64,000 nt of DNA, taken from Glossina fuscipes (lineage: Eukaryota; Arthropoda; Insecta; Diptera; Glossinidae). The notes below the pieces were generated by a model. It did not search any database. It saw only the letters and a list, made by a program, of their open reading frames with translations, and had not been told where the DNA came from. This document shows, in pieces, positions 33,911 through 47,264 of the stretch. Numbering within the stretch: the stretch's first letter is position 1; each line of letters starts with the position of its first letter. Made by a program: the position numbers and the translations under genes. The stretch covers positions 339,538 through 403,537 of the forward strand of contig NW_023998605.1 of the NCBI RefSeq assembly GCF_014805625.2, written 5' to 3'.

Positions 33911-34662
33911 TCGCTTTAATATTATGTTATTTTTTAACATATGGTTATATTTATTTTATTTATATTTTGTTAAAAATGCAACCTTGGCGGGGTTTTTGTG
34001 ACAGCTTCCCTCTTATTTTTCATAAAAGCAAAGAAATAAGAGAGAAGGAAGAAGAAAGACGAAAAAGCTTCACATGTTTTACGAATTTTATTCAGGAATT
34101 TTCATGAACATTTCTTTTTCTAAATAATTTTTAAAAGTTGTAAAAAAAAAATAAAATCTAACGTATACATGCATATGCAAATTTGCGTACAATTTTGTTC
34201 TACAAAACGATAGAAAGTGAAATGAAAAATTGAACAAAACCGAAAGCAACTATGATTGAGATTATATGCGGATAGGTATGAGAAAAGAAAGATGGCTTGG
34301 TGTGAGGAAAACGATGTACGAGAGAGGAGAAAAATGAAGCCAAAAATTTTAATATGCTTCAGTGAAAACCTCTTAATGTAAACTAATTTTTGATTGACTA
34401 TACGATACAAAAACCCTTAACAATTTTTGTAATAAATAAAACGAAAAATATTAAAAGGACTTCAATTATGTGATAGTAAATGAAATAAATAACAAGATCG
34501 TATTAATACAAACACACATACATAATCTGCTAGAAAAAAAAATTATAAAGGGCATATGCATAATTAGAAATAAATAAATTAATATAGAGCCATTATATAT
34601 CTTAATATATTAAATTTTGAATATATAAAAGAAGAGAAAATGAAATAAAAAGAAATAGTTTC
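33911..34662. other. No gene recognised
   Basis: A/T-rich with purine runs; overlapping short frames only. Confidence 0.45.
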
Positions 34663-34725
34663 TCTTATATATGAGGAACTTAGCTCAGGGGTCCTCGGAC
34701 CCAATATAGGCATACGCGCCTAAAT
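34663..34725 (-). repeat. Dispersed repeat R, partial copy R3
   Basis: TTATATATGAGGAACTTAGCTCAGGGGTC matches the corresponding end of R4 (TTATATATGAGAGGAAATTAGCTTAGGGATC). The rest of the repeat is missing. Confidence 0.5.
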
Positions 34726-35929
34726 TTCGTTATGCTCACAAACATGCACTTGTTTTTTTTATAAATATATATGAATTTCATTAAGATTAGGTTTTTCGCT
34801 CGAGAAAAAATAAAAACATATTAAACCTACTTCAGTAGATCTATCCTCGTGGTTACTTATCCCATCAATTATAATTGCCGGAATCTCCACTAATGCAGCT
34901 CGCTAGAGCAAGACCACCGACGTCTTTTCAAGCTGTCAACAATCATCTTAATGCCTTCCATCAAAACCCTCACATTTAAGATGATCCACCGAGTCACAAA
35001 CTCACCATACACCAAATCTCTCGTCCTCATCTTTACGTTTACATTTAAGAAATAAGCAAGACATCCTTGCTAAACTTTTTCAATGCTTGTTGTAAATACA
35101 GTTCTGTTAGACGCTGCTTTTCTTTTTTGTTTCTTTCTTATTCATTCGCGGCTGAAGCTTGAACGATTGGGACTGTTTTAACACTGCTTACGTACGCTTC
35201 AACTTATAATGTTTGCGCTTTAGGCTAGCTTTTCTTTCAGGAAGGGGGAGTGGCTGCAAAAGCAGCCAGGAAAGGATGCTTTTCTTTGTAGGAAACAGCT
35301 TCGCAATGTCTTTTAGTTCTTATTATCACCACACCTTTCGACCAGTAGAAAAGAAAAAAACAAAGCATATCCGGAGAGAATTAAGGAATTCTGACTTTTT
35401 CAGTGCAGATTCCAAACTTTCAGTTTTTTTGTTTGCATTACATAGGGTACTGATTAAACACTTTAAGTAATTAATTTTGTTTGGGGTTTATTTAGTTTTC
35501 AAATTCACATGTGTCTAATAACGTACCCTTTTGCGTAATAAAAACTTTTAGAAAGGTCAAAAATGTTGGAAGCTGCAAACGGATAGACGCACTTATCTTT
35601 GAAAATTCAGCTAATTCGGCATTTATGAACGAGTTCACTCTTTATCACGCAGGCAATCTACAGACGGTTGTCTACCGGACACGTACAAACAACGAAAAAG
35701 AAAACGAAAAAGTTAAAGATGTGAAGGCTGACGCTACTTACCGTTGTTGTATTCTCGTTCAATATGATATGAAGAGAAGATAACGATACGGCATCTATAG
35801 TGTAACTCCGGCCTAATCTGATCTTTACTTGATCTTTGCTTTACAAATTTCCCGGAGATAGGTGCCTACCTTTTATTTTGCATGTGGATCCGTACCACTC
35901 AGCAATTTTCAGTTCCTTTCATTACGGAT
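34726..35929. other. No gene recognised
   Basis: The frames at 35213-35470 and 35511-35783 do not resemble families known to me and begin with non-ATG codons. Confidence 0.4.
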
Positions 35930-37625
35930 ATGATGGCCAGTTGAAGCATTCTGTCAAATCCAAATTCCTCAAATAAACGTGATGATTATAGTAAAACCAA
36001 TTTCTTACTGCTTAAATCTCATCTTCCACACATTATGGTCGCTATTTCAGATGGGAATATTGAAACCTTCCTGTCGTCGTTCTATAAGATATTAAAAATA
36101 GCTTTTTCTTCATCCGTTCCGATCAAGCAATCCTTCCCTCGAAGAAAATGCCCGCCATGTTTTAACAAAAGAATTAAATGTTCTAAAAATAGGAAAAACA
36201 AACTTTCAAAAAGTTTATGAAGAGGGGTTCTGCTTACGGCCATTTCGCCCATTCTACTGCAAGCTGGTCAAATATCTTCACTGGAGAAATTCTTTGCCGA
36301 AATTTTTCAACTGCTGATTCCGCTTTAACTGTTAATTATTCATATCAGATCATAGACTCAATTTCGATCCCTAACTCGGTCATATTAGGAAATCACGTTT
36401 TACGTGGTTTAACTTTTCTAAAATATAGCTGTGCGCCTAGATCTAATGGCATCCCATCATGCGTACTCAAATCAGACTTTAGCCCTGTGTGGTGTTATTT
36501 CATTTTATTCTTTTGCCTTTGTGTTGGAAGAGTAGTTTCCTTATGGCACTTCGCAAATGTGGAAACGCACATCATGTTGCGAATTGTAGAGGCATCGCCA
36601 AGTTGGGCGTGTTACCCAAATTGTTTAAACGAATTGTTACTCAGTATTTAGCTTTTATTATCAAACTTTATATTTTTCTATTTCAACCAACTGTTACAAA
36701 CCTCTTAGAGTTCACTTGCCACGTTTTCAAGGCTTTTTCTGGTGGCTGTCGCACGGATGTCGTATTTGCCCGTTTTAGTGTTTGACTTAGTTAGCCATAA
36801 GTTATTGATTTTCACTTCACTTTGTGCTGATTAAAACGGATAAGCTCTTATATTCATGTTAGATCATTCAGCGTTTTGTTCCATTTGGACAAATTTTCTG
36901 TGACATCTGGTGCGGCTCAAGGCAGCCGCTTATGGCTCCTTTTGTTTTTTCTATACGTCAACGTTCTCCCGTCCAAGATTAAATCCAGCCATATCTTAAC
37001 GTACGTACGATGTTAATCTGTTTTCCGCCATCTCCCTGGAATCACAGCCAATTTCAATTGACTTAAATAATGGTAATCTAGCTCGTAAAATTTTATGAAA
37101 TTAAATCAAAAAAATGCAAGAAGCTTTCTTTCTCAAGCAACAAGTCATTCAATACTGAATATTTGATCGATTAACACAAGTTGGAAAACGTAGATTCGTT
37201 CATCGATTAAGGGGATGTGTTCAACGAAACATTACGTTTTAATCTGCACATTGGTCGTTCTCTATGTAAAACTAGTTAGGGGCTATGCATTTGCTTAGTT
37301 AAGCCAATGAACGTGCTTCTGTTCTGTGGTCTTCTTCCTTTACGTATGTTCAATTGAATCCATTCAAAAACAATTCTTGCTGTTTGGCCTTAGAAAATTG
37401 AGTTGGGAACCGCTTGTGTCTCTACCTCCTTACTCTATGTAAATATGATCATGAGCTGTTTAATCTGTTCAGAGTCGTTTACAGGAATCGAAAAGATGGC
37501 TATTACTTAATCTTAATTTTGGACTCTTAAAAGTCCACCTAACCAAAAATGCTTAATACGGGCATTTTGGCAATGTCGCATTTAAATTAACTTGCAATCT
37601 TAACATCCCACTATGATTCGAAAAC
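35930..37625 (+). mobile_element. CR1-like LINE copy A3, main part
   Basis: Plus-strand copy starting in the EN-RT linker (LSSFYKILKIAFSSSVPI, parallel to A4 LSSFYNTLNLAIAASAPI). It continues through LKYSCAPRSNGIPSCVLKS and AKLGVLPKLFKRIVTQYLAF into a frame-broken RT. It ends at GATTCGAAAA in the 3' region. The matching distal 3' UTR resumes at about 39990. Confidence 0.75.
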
Positions 37626-39989
37626 TATCTGATGCCAAAGGGAGACGAACAGGCAAAGGTGTTGAAAGGCTGAAGGGGCGCATAGGAACTCTGTTCGGTA
37701 GTTTGGGTTTCGTTTATCCACACATTCGATAAGGGGCAACTACGTGCAATTTCTTTTGGGTGCAACTTTCCTCGAAGTATGCGTCAGCAAAAATATAGGA
37801 CCCCCCGTATCTCACGAATTATGACACGTACGCATGACTCATAATCCTCCAATCCTCTTATAGTGGCACTGCCCTAAAATATATTTACACAGCAGCTTGA
37901 GATACAAAAGGATATATATGCACTTACTACTACATTGGTTAAGTACAAACAGTATAATGGTACGCTTACATAAAATTAAGTGTGATAGACGCATACGCAT
38001 ATGGTTGCACTAAAGTTGTAAGCCTAACCTGTGTACAAGACCGAAAAACTACAACGTACGTTCTATGAAAATAGTGTGTATTAGGATCAGCATCGTGAAA
38101 CACGTCCAAACATTTTGTGGAAGCGATTGCTGCCTTACAATGTTACAGATAGTACTCGATTCGTCGTTTTCTGCACCCGCTACTGTTATTGTCCGTCTTT
38201 TCACTTTCCTGCCTATAAAAATTTATTTAAACGCCTCTTATTTTTTTTTTCGAAATTTTTGTCTTTTATTGTCCTTTGGAAGGTCTTGTGTTATGCTATT
38301 ATATATTTAATTCGCATTATTATTACACACCCACCAGCAATTCGTGATTTTAAATTAGAACGAACTGTGTTTCAAAATGCAATTATTAATTTTTTGGGGC
38401 ATCGTTCAATCGTCCATAACTCCATTCAGAGTCGTCCAAACGATTTTATTTCCTTCTGTTCTTCACCATTTTTATCAATTCATTACATTACTTATTCCAT
38501 ATAATTTTACTACAACTAGATGATTCATTATATCCATATACACATGTAAACTATATTCAAGTCATTCCATACTACGGCCAAAAAAGATTTCAAAATGCCC
38601 GAGAAGAGAAGAGCAAATGAGGTGTATAAAAGATTTAAACTATACCGGATCGACTCAAATAGTTATCTTGTCGTTGGCCTGACGCCATGTCAAGTTGAGT
38701 TAAACGATGATGTCAAAAAGTTTATTTTATACGATGTAGATATTAAATCTCCCATCATTCTTAGGACAGACTGATCAAATATTTACGACATGCCCCATTA
38801 AGCTAATGAACATTTATTGTCAAATCAATGGTTGGAAAGTAATAAAAAATAATCACCAACACAAAATTCGAATATGTGGTTATTTTGCAAGACATGCCGG
38901 CAAAAGCGATCAAGACCAACATTTAATTTCACCTCAAGTTTGACTTTCAACCAATTTTAAAAACAAAAAGAAGTTCGGCGCTTGCTATGCTTCAGACAAT
39001 AGAGTACGACCTTCAAATTTTACACGACTAAGGCTTTCTTACTGCAGCCGCATTTTCGGATAAGGCAGCGTCAATTGTAGCTGTAAGAAAAGCTAGTGAT
39101 AAAGTTCGTATATCCGGAGGCTATTTGTTTGGGTTGAACAACATAGCAGAACCACGTTTCTACTCTCTTCCAAACCTTGAAGGTATATATTAATTTACTG
39201 CGAAGTTACGAAAAGCAATATTAGATTGTTACTTACAGACGGAAGCCACTCCGAATTCAGTCAAACTTTAAAAAAAAAAAACACTCAACCAGGTCTTTAT
39301 CAATACAATTGTCCTGCTTCTGGAATCAAAAGCAACACGGCTAATTATCGACACGGCTAATTATATTCTGCAGCAGGATATATCGATGATATTATTATTG
39401 GCGGAGCAAGAAAGCAAAACCAGTTGGAAAAACATTCGCAAAATTGTAACGTACTGGACTTACTTTGTTTCTACACGCAGTTAAATTGAGATTGGTTTAA
39501 GTATTTAACCTAGAATAAGCACCTTCATTATATTTTATACTTTCTTATAAAGTAAATAGTTTGTCATATTCTAGTGAGTACGTTATAAGCAATGGCTGGT
39601 ATAGAATTGGTATGACATGCTCGCAATTAGTCAGCTAAATCAGTTCGAAATTGATCAATTAACCGATTGCCAACGCCTGTTTGATTTCTTCCTTCTAGAT
39701 TGAACCGTCATCTGATTAACATCACCGCAACAAAGGCATGATGTGTAACAATCCGTAAGTGAATTGAGCTTAGAGGAGCCGATTAAGAAAATTATTCCCT
39801 TTTCTATTGGTCAAAGAGGCAAAGATCTATAACTCAAGGTAATGTTAAGCAGATTAATTGACACCACGGACGAGCGCCTGGAATCGCCACTATGGCCTAT
39901 CACGGCAACCAAATTGGCATGCGCCCGAGCCGGGACGATTAGGATCTGTTTATAGAACCTGTTTATAGGAACAAAAATTTTAAATACGC
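37626..39989 (+). mobile_element. Insertion splitting A3; contains Ty3/gypsy pol
   Basis: About 2.36 kb between two A3 parts. The 38590-39490 part has recognisable gypsy pol. The flanking 37626-38590 and 39490-39989 parts have no sequence I recognise, and I did not find paired LTRs. A3 may have been hit by a gypsy element later decayed, or two LINE copies may flank it by chance. Confidence 0.5.
39000..39490 (+). pseudogene. Ty3/gypsy reverse transcriptase remnant
   Basis: In shifting frames: SIVAVRKASDKVRISGGY (family pIVaVrKanGkvRiCgDY), then about 150 bases later QPGLYQYNCPASGIK (family GLYQYNRLPFGIK) and GYIDDIIIGGARKQNQLE with the YxDD catalytic pair. Stops interrupt it throughout. Confidence 0.75.
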
Positions 39990-40256
39990 ACAGATTGCGA
40001 AAACGGCATGCTTGCGATGGCTTAGAGGTTCATTTGCAATTTGGTCCTGTACCGGATGTAAGTGTAGCTCTATGCTGATTGTGTACATGCTTTTTTTTCT
40101 TTTTTTTTTTCCTTCTTATTTGTTTTATTGTACTTATACTAAGTTTTATTATTAATTAATATAAGTTTTGCATTAAGAGCCAATTGAACTCGACTGTTAT
40201 TTGTTTAGTTGAGTTTCATTTATAAGTAGAGTTAAAATAAATAAATAAATAAATTT
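39990..40256 (+). mobile_element. CR1-like LINE A3, distal 3' UTR and tail
   Basis: TTGCGATGGCTTAGAGGTTCATTTGCAATTTGG, GTACCGGATGTAAGTGTAGCTCTATGCTG and ACTCGACTGTTATTTGTTTAG match the reverse complement of A4's 3' UTR closely. It ends with (TAAA)n at 40232-40253. Confidence 0.8.
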
Positions 40257-40285
40257 TTCCTGTTTCTTTTTTTTTTTGCATCTCT

Positions 40286-40308
40286 AAAAAAAAAAAAAAA
40301 AAAAAAAA
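40286..40308 (+). repeat. Poly(A) run
   Basis: Twenty-three consecutive A residues about 30 bases after the A3 (TAAA)n tail. Confidence 0.9.
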
Positions 40309-40339
40309 CGTGATAAGTGCATAATAAAATTTAAATTGT

Positions 40340-41340
40340 ATTGCTTTTGTGCATTTTTTAGTAGTAATATATCAGCACCAGCGTCTATTAATGATGTTAA
40401 TAGGTAATTTGTTTCTGTATTTTTTACTCTTATAAAGTTGATCAGGCTGACGGTAAAATGATATATCTTGTTTATTCCTATTCGCTCAAAGGAACTTGCT
40501 CGTTTTCCGAATACGTGATTCTTACATCTTGGTAATTTCTCGCCCCTGTATTATCAAAGCGATTATTTGCACTTCTGTTATTGTTATTGCTATTGTTGGT
40601 TATTTGCTTTTCATCAATGCAATCTTATAATAACGAAAACGTCCTAGTCCGCGGTTATTGTTGTTGTTAGAAACACTTGATCGATTTTTGTAGTAAAATA
40701 TGGTGTCGCTGTTGCCAGTTGCGACCTCTAAGTTTAGTTTTTACGAATGATACTGCTGACGTGTCATGTGTTTCTTTGATGGTGCCTATCAATTTTAACG
40801 CATCAATTCTAACGCATGTTGTCAGTCGGTGTTCTTCTCATTTCATTATGTGCAAGTTCTATTGTTCCGTGTAGAGAATGTGCTAGTTGCAATTTAAATC
40901 CTCTTTTCTTTCCAACTGATAGCAATTTTGCTCTTATTTCTATGAAGAATTTTTTGGCTTCACCTTTATGCAATGATGTAAGTCTTTGACAGTGTGATTG
41001 TATTTATTTGTTTAGAATATCTTCGCTTATTAGCCTATCCGTGTTTAAACATTTGTAAGATTTGTTCGATTCTTCCTTAATTCGTTTACATTGTTGTGCG
41101 ATGGTTGTCCAAGGCATACACACTGTTTTACTTTATTGATTGAATTTTGTTGTTTGCGTTTAAATGCCTGCCCTTATTGGCGTTCTTTTATCTATTCTTG
41201 GTGATCGACAGTTGCAAGTGTGAAAGGGACCTTTGGTACAGGTGTTGTTGGTGCAACTACGTGTTCTGGTACGTAGACGGACTGCGAAGCTTTGGTGCAT
41301 TTGTTGAAGAGCTTATCAATTTTGTCCATGAGAAGAAAAA
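40340..41340 (-). mobile_element. Ty3/gypsy gag-protease remnant
   Basis: On the minus strand, near 40390-40367, SLIDAGADILLL resembles the retroviral-type aspartic protease active site (LxDTGADxxxL, with Ala for Thr). Upstream an Asn/Arg-rich stretch (NNSNNNNRSANNRF) would fit the gag-pol junction. Further upstream, to about 41340, are broken frames including LMDKIDKLFNKCTKASQ. No LTRs found. Confidence 0.5.
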
Positions 41341-43227
41341 AAATTAGGGGTTGGCCGATTTTGGAAAATCTTCAAAAAAGTCTTGTCAGATTACAGGATT
41401 AAGGTTGGCAAATTAAAAGGTGAATCGTGTCAGAGCATTTCTACTTTCTATTTTGATGTTTTAAAGTTTTGGCATAGGGCAGGTACATATATTGAAGGGA
41501 TAGAATACAACGATGTTATATTGAATCCATTGGTTGTAATGGAATCGAATATCCTGGTAAGGTTATAATACTAATATATTCGATTGCTAGCTTAAAAAAT
41601 GAAAGGAATAATAATACGACAACCCCGAGATAGTAATTAGAAGTTCTACAAGTTTGTCACCTGGGTAGCTTAAATTTTATATCTAAGCCAAAGTAATCAT
41701 TAAAAGTTTTACAAGTTTTATCATAATTTTGTGACAAAGCCAAGCTGAATGGTTATAGAGAAAAGGTTTCTCACTTCGCTGCCGTGTCAGGTTCGTAGCT
41801 GGCAATTTTACAGCCGGGGTAGGGACATATTCGCATCCAACCCAACGTTGTGTTAAAAGACGCTGAGCACTGCCAGATTTTAGTCATCACCGTATAGGGC
41901 TGGCTAAGGTCAAAAATATAACCCCTTAGAAAAAAAAGGCAATAATGTCTTACAAACAAGCTGTGGCTTACGGATGAGTTAATACTAAATTGCCGTAAAT
42001 ACAGTTAATAATATAACTTTTAAAAGGAGATATAGAAAACAAACTCATGAGGACATTACATTATTACATTTGAATGTAGTGTAAGTCATCCTACAACTTT
42101 TTACGTATGTATTGCATGTATCGCTGTGGGTCTTAGCTTGTCGATTTACAATATGTTGTGGCAATATGTTATGACAAAACCCATCTACCTCTCCCAACAG
42201 ATTCAGACATTCAGATCAATTAAAAAGTGTTTAGGACGATCCTGACATTTTATTGCTATACTCATAAGTGAACTTTCGAAGCTATCAGAGCCGAAATTGA
42301 ATTACCTTATTATCTGTGCCGGAAATAATCACCTATCGCTGTATTAATTACTCCTTCATCTAGAATGCAAAAAAATATGTAAGTCGATCAATCAACATTT
42401 CAATAAAGATTGAAAAAAATAAATCTTTTTTTCTTTATTTTGTCTGTTTTACCACTGTTCAGCGATACAGAGGCATACCAATCTACTCGGTTTTTAAACG
42501 GATTGACGCCGCATTATGTCACATATTCCGTGCCGTGTCAAATTCGTATTAATAATTTTAGGGTTTAGCGATTTCAAAATAAATTTAATGCCGTGCCAAA
42601 ATTAATATTAGAAGTCTTACATACGGTTTGCTTCATTAAATGAGTAAAAAAGTAGCTAAGTCGTTTTGCCTTACGTTACCAGTATTTCAGCCGCATTACG
42701 TTAAAAAAGGAGGGATCTTTGAATTACTTAGGAGTGCATAAGTTTATTGCCGTTGTGGGTCAATACCGCTCTACCATTTGTTTATGTTTAGATTATTTAT
42801 CGCCATGATTAGCAATAACAACTAAATTATGTTATATGGTCGCATTTTGTTAAAGAAAAACAAATGAGACCATTATGGTTATGGTAGGCTGACTATTAAA
42901 TACATTACACCATATTGTCTAACACAATTGTTATTTCTGCCATAGAACACAAAACCTTAAGACTGTTTTGAACTTACTATAGAACTATATATCAAAAATT
43001 AGACCTTTCTGCTTGCCGTAAGAATGACTGTGCTCACAAGGATCAAATATTGTGGTACGTATTTGAGATTCAGCATGGTTGGTTTTTATTACGAACTACT
43101 ATTATAGATCAATTTTCATCATAAAACATTTAAGTTAAGACATTTCTAACCTAAAACACAAAAACTTTCGTGTAAATCTTTACAGAGGGTATGAGCCAAA
43201 ACGTACGTCGTCTAAATTTTGCAGAAT
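41341..43227. other. No gene recognised
   Basis: Contains loosely repeated motifs (GCCGTGTCAGGTTCGTA near 41781, GCCGTGTCAAATTCGTA near 42532) but no coding frame I recognise. Confidence 0.4.
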
Positions 43228-43506
43228 TACTTTTTTTTATATTTATTTTTACTTTATTTTACCCATTTATACATCAAATAAATAAAAAGAGAGGAAAAAA
43301 GAAGAAAAAAAAAGCATGTACACAGCCGCAACAAGAACAAATCCAGTTTGCAAGTGAACCCCTAAACCATTGTAAAGATGCATAAGTTTGGCAACCGACA
43401 CGTGAACAACACAATATAATTTTAAATAAAAAACAGAAAAAAAATGAGATATTAAGAATGAAATGTTAGTTTAAGTAACGTAAATCGCGCATATTAAGCA
43501 AAGTTC
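43228..43506 (-). mobile_element. CR1-like LINE copy A5, 3' end only
   Basis: Severely 5'-truncated. AAGCATGTACACAGCC, AAGTGAACCCCTAAACCATTG and GTAAATCGCGCATATTAAGCAA match A1 or A4 3' regions. A degenerate (TTTA)n end lies at 43228-43285. Confidence 0.75.
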
Positions 43507-43800
43507 TGTTATCAAATTACTGTTATGGGTTGACTTGCATCATAACATATTATAACTTCAACATAAAAAAAAAACAAAAATTTTCGTAAAAATTATTATG
43601 TAAGGTAAGATCCAAAAACAGGCGTGAGTAATTGAAATTTAATAAAATGAATATTTTTATCGTAAGTTACTATTAAGTTAAGTTAAGTTTAATCATAACG
43701 TATTAAAATTTAGGCTTTTCTGCCCTACAAAGTATCAATTTTAATGAAAGTTTATGTATAGGGTAGGATCCAAAAAATAGGTGGAGATAGGCCAAATTTT
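43507..43800. repeat. Diverged direct repeats
   Basis: Two loosely similar units, ending GTAAGGTAAGATCCAAAAACAGG (43600-43625) and ATAGGGTAGGATCCAAAAAATAGG (43756-43782). Each is preceded by CATAACRTATTA-type sequence; a weaker third relative lies before A5 near 43120-43200. Confidence 0.4.
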
Positions 43801-43879
43801 TAAAATAGGGCGTTATAAGGAGGATGATTGAATAGTGGACCGTTCCAAATTATTTTCAATAGCGCTCGTTTTTGGATCA

Positions 43880-44025
43880 AAACAAATCAAAAATTGGCAT
43901 CTGTAGTTTGAACAAAAATTTACGTAGACAAACAGCAGGCGAGCAGACAGGCTTCAGAATCATCTTCTGAATTATACCAACTTAATATACCCTGCATCGC
44001 AGGTGTTGAAGGGTATAAAAATAAT
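43880..44025 (-). repeat. Dispersed repeat D, copy D2 (end segment)
   Basis: Contains ACGTAGACAAACAGCAGGCGAGCAGACAGG and ends with TAATATACCCTGCATCGCAGGTGTTGAAGGGTATAA, the typical TTATACCC...GGGTATATTA head of a repeat common in fly genomes. Confidence 0.5.
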
Positions 44026-44999
44026 AACAATAAACAAAATAAATAAATTACAAAATTTATTATATACCGCGAAAACTCATTCCTCAACTTATCGTCCTCC
44101 TTAAATTTTAAGTTAGTTCAGTCGATTCATTGTAGTATCCCCATAATAAAGCTCGCCGTCCAACTGACGTGCAGAGGACTTTTATGTTAACGTCATCAAT
44201 CTACTAGATTCTATTACAGAGAAAATGTAATCGCCTTCGGGCCTTACAGTAAGTTGTCGTCGATTGGATAAATATATAAGACAGCCATTAAAGTTGGCCC
44301 ATTCCCTATAAGAATTGCTTTTTCAATATATCCGAATGAATTTATTCCATTTTATTGTAAACTGTTGACCTTGAAAACAATTTTGACACTATATGATGTA
44401 TGTGGAAAAATTATACTAGTAATCAACATTTTTTTATAACTGAATCTTTCATCCTACTGACCGAGTATTGTATATGAAAATGAGACACATTTGCCGTCCG
44501 GCTACCATCCGGGGAAATTATCAAAATGTAATATAAGTTTAGTTATAGTGTTCAACCATATTTTACCGTTATATTCGCCTGCAGTACCGCCGCACGCTTT
44601 CAGGGTCTTACGGGCTTTCTAACTTGCGAGATATAATTGCCCTTAGGTCATTGACTTGACAACTCCATTATAGTATTTTAAGAAAATAATTGCAACTCAT
44701 ATAACGATTAAAAATTCCGTAAAGATAATAAGGAATTGACAGGTATTTTACTGTCTTCGATAGTGTACAGTGCCTCCCTGTACTGAGATTAAAAGGTGGA
44801 AAAGCGGCGTAAAATGAAAAGTATAAGATATTCCATGAAACTGTAATACTATCAGATAAATTTTAAAGTGACACATTCTAAACCGCTTGGGCCTATATAC
44901 TTCTCAACGATGACTTAGTAGAGTATCATGCCAAATTCTATTTTGACACATACGGATTTGTAAAGGATTTGCGGAAACGTTGAGATTGATTTCTGGAGG
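44026..44999. other. No gene recognised
   Basis: AT-rich with no coding resemblance that I recognise. Confidence 0.4.
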
Positions 45000-46920
45000 A
45001 AACTCATAGCAAGGGTGGCATAACTCGACTACTGGCTATGCAAACAACAGGCGCCGCTGGACTTTCAAATCTCGCGAAATCTGCCTGTAATAAACCAAAA
45101 TAACAAGAACAAACAACCAACTTGATCGTGACTTGGCCACAAGGGCAATCAGAAGGGCTACCATCACCCGATATTACCGCCGCTGGATTAACCAGTAGTT
45201 CCATACACCAACCTAATATATCCACCAATAAACCAACATAGGTGTCAGGGACGAATCGATCTTAAATGTCCGCGATGAACCCACTTGGGCTTGAAACCGG
45301 TATCTATTCTAAAAAGCCTGCATTTAAGGAGCCGATTGCTACAACGATTTCTGTGCCGTTGGAAACGCCTTGCTGAATAAAGTTGCTGAAAACAATAGGT
45401 CGTCCCTGGACACTGTCCGTAAATGGGGACCAAATTATGCAGGATCCCGGAACTCCATGATATTTATCGAGAGAGGTGAATACTTGTCCGAGGCATACGA
45501 AATATTTCGTTTATCGCAATGACCATCATGCTCCAGCACAAAGCACTTAACTGGTTTGGCAGAGTTTCTGTGCTTCTTCTTTTCGCTCTGGCACTTCCAA
45601 AACCTCGAAGATGCAATTCGAAAGAAAACCCAGAAATCTCGTGAAATCTTTAAAGACATTGTACTGGCGTCCAGTCGAGCTGCTTAGATTAGCTTATGAC
45701 CTGTAGAGCTTTTCAGTAGAAAATACTTCACGTGAAGTCATAAGAGAGAAACTACGAAATCGGATGAAAGTGTCACAGTGTCAGCAGCATCGTATGGTAA
45801 GGCGGGATAACTAACCGCGAAGACAAGAGCATGAAAGTTTATGCTGGAGACGCGAACAATGAGACCACTTTAGTTAGAATTGCCTCGGTCCTCTTCCGTC
45901 ATATCTGTGGGCAACAAGGTAACGGAATATGCTGTCAATGTAGTCAAACTGCCCAAGCATCTCCTCAACCTGTCAACAATACAACAGCCAAGAAAGGAAA
46001 CGGCCGAGAAGCCCATCACAAGGGGTCGGACGCCCGAACAAAAATATACCACGCACAGTGCAATTTGGTAACCTGACGCCATTTCTCACACTAATTATGA
46101 TGCCGAAGGTAATCGAAGAGGTAGTTCTTGGTTATAACATTTTACAAGCTTTCGGAACAACTGCGAATATAACTACCGAATATAACTAACGCTCCTTCGA
46201 ATATAACTACCACCAGCCTAACAAAATTACAGATTGACGACGCCCAATGTCGTATCCATACTAAAGAAATCGACAATCTAGACACGTCCGATTCGAATTA
46301 AAGTATACCAAAACTGACAATAAATAATTATACGAGGTAAAAAATGCCTGAACTATTAACTGAATACAAGCCGATTGAAATATCTGAGACCACAGGTAGC
46401 CTGTCAGACAGCGTTGACATAAATATATGAAATATCGACCGCGACAGCAAATAAGATCCGAACGTAGAGATAACACCGATAGGAAACCCAAAGTCAAAGC
46501 AAGTAACCGACCATTGGGGAATTCCATCTCATCTACCAATTACGTTACAATCGAAATTTGTCCCAAAGCAGTACAAAGTACCGTTACTGATGAACGTGGA
46601 GAAGATCGCCGTATTCGCACCTGGTGGTTACACGGAAGAATTAATGCAGCCTACTGAACAGCAGAATAACGCCGAAAAAGAACAAATTGAGGCTTTTCTC
46701 CACCGGGAGTTACAGAACGTTGCTGGTAAGGCAGGGCAGTATAAAATAGTAGTAAAAGATGAACGAGTATTTTAGCTGCGATACACGACGCACAATCCGG
46801 AAATGTCGCGATAGATGCAGAGGAAAATAAGTTACTGCCACAAGGATATATCGAACCATCTGCCAGTCCATATAGCTCTCCGAATACTCTAGCCACGAAG
46901 AAAAGTCAAGCGTGGAGGCT
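45000..46920 (+). mobile_element. Ty3/gypsy remnant, gag?-protease-RT start
   Basis: The confident core is 46040-46920. There KVIEEVVLGYNILQAFGTTANIT matches the C-terminal part of gypsy proteases (..LGxDfLxxfGt). NPEMS and, at about 46851, EPSASPYSSPNTLATKK match the start of gypsy RT (iepSxSPySSPivlvkKK). The upstream 45000-45880 part may be gag but carries many stops and is assigned only by position. It is truncated in RT at about 46920, and no LTRs were seen. Confidence 0.65.
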
Positions 46921-47264
46921 ATGCAAGCAAAAAAGTATTTAAGCAAAAGTGTATAAGTGTATACAATGTGCAAAAGTGTACACAGTATATCCTACAGTAC
47001 TCCCCCTCAAAGTAATGTATTGGCAAGGTTAAATGTGAAGTGTTTTTTATTATTTTTTATTATTGAAATTTGATGATATAAAAAAAAAATTATTAAATTA
47101 AAAATACAACAAGAAACGCAAATGTGAGCTTAGCTGTTATTCTGTTCTGTGCCACAAAAAAAACGAAATAAGTTTGCTACAAACAGTTTATCTCAATTAA
47201 AGCACATTTCGGGAATATTCACGATACATTCGCGGTTATAAATGATTTTCTTTGATGGAAACGA
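46921..47264. other. No gene recognised
   Basis: Imperfect repeats of AAAAGTGTATAAGTGTATACAATGTGC follow the gypsy break, then A/T-rich sequence. Confidence 0.4.

Noticed and set aside
33907..34410. Hydrophobic frames on both strands
   Set aside because: They overlap on opposite strands, start with non-ATG codons and look like AT-rich translation artefacts.
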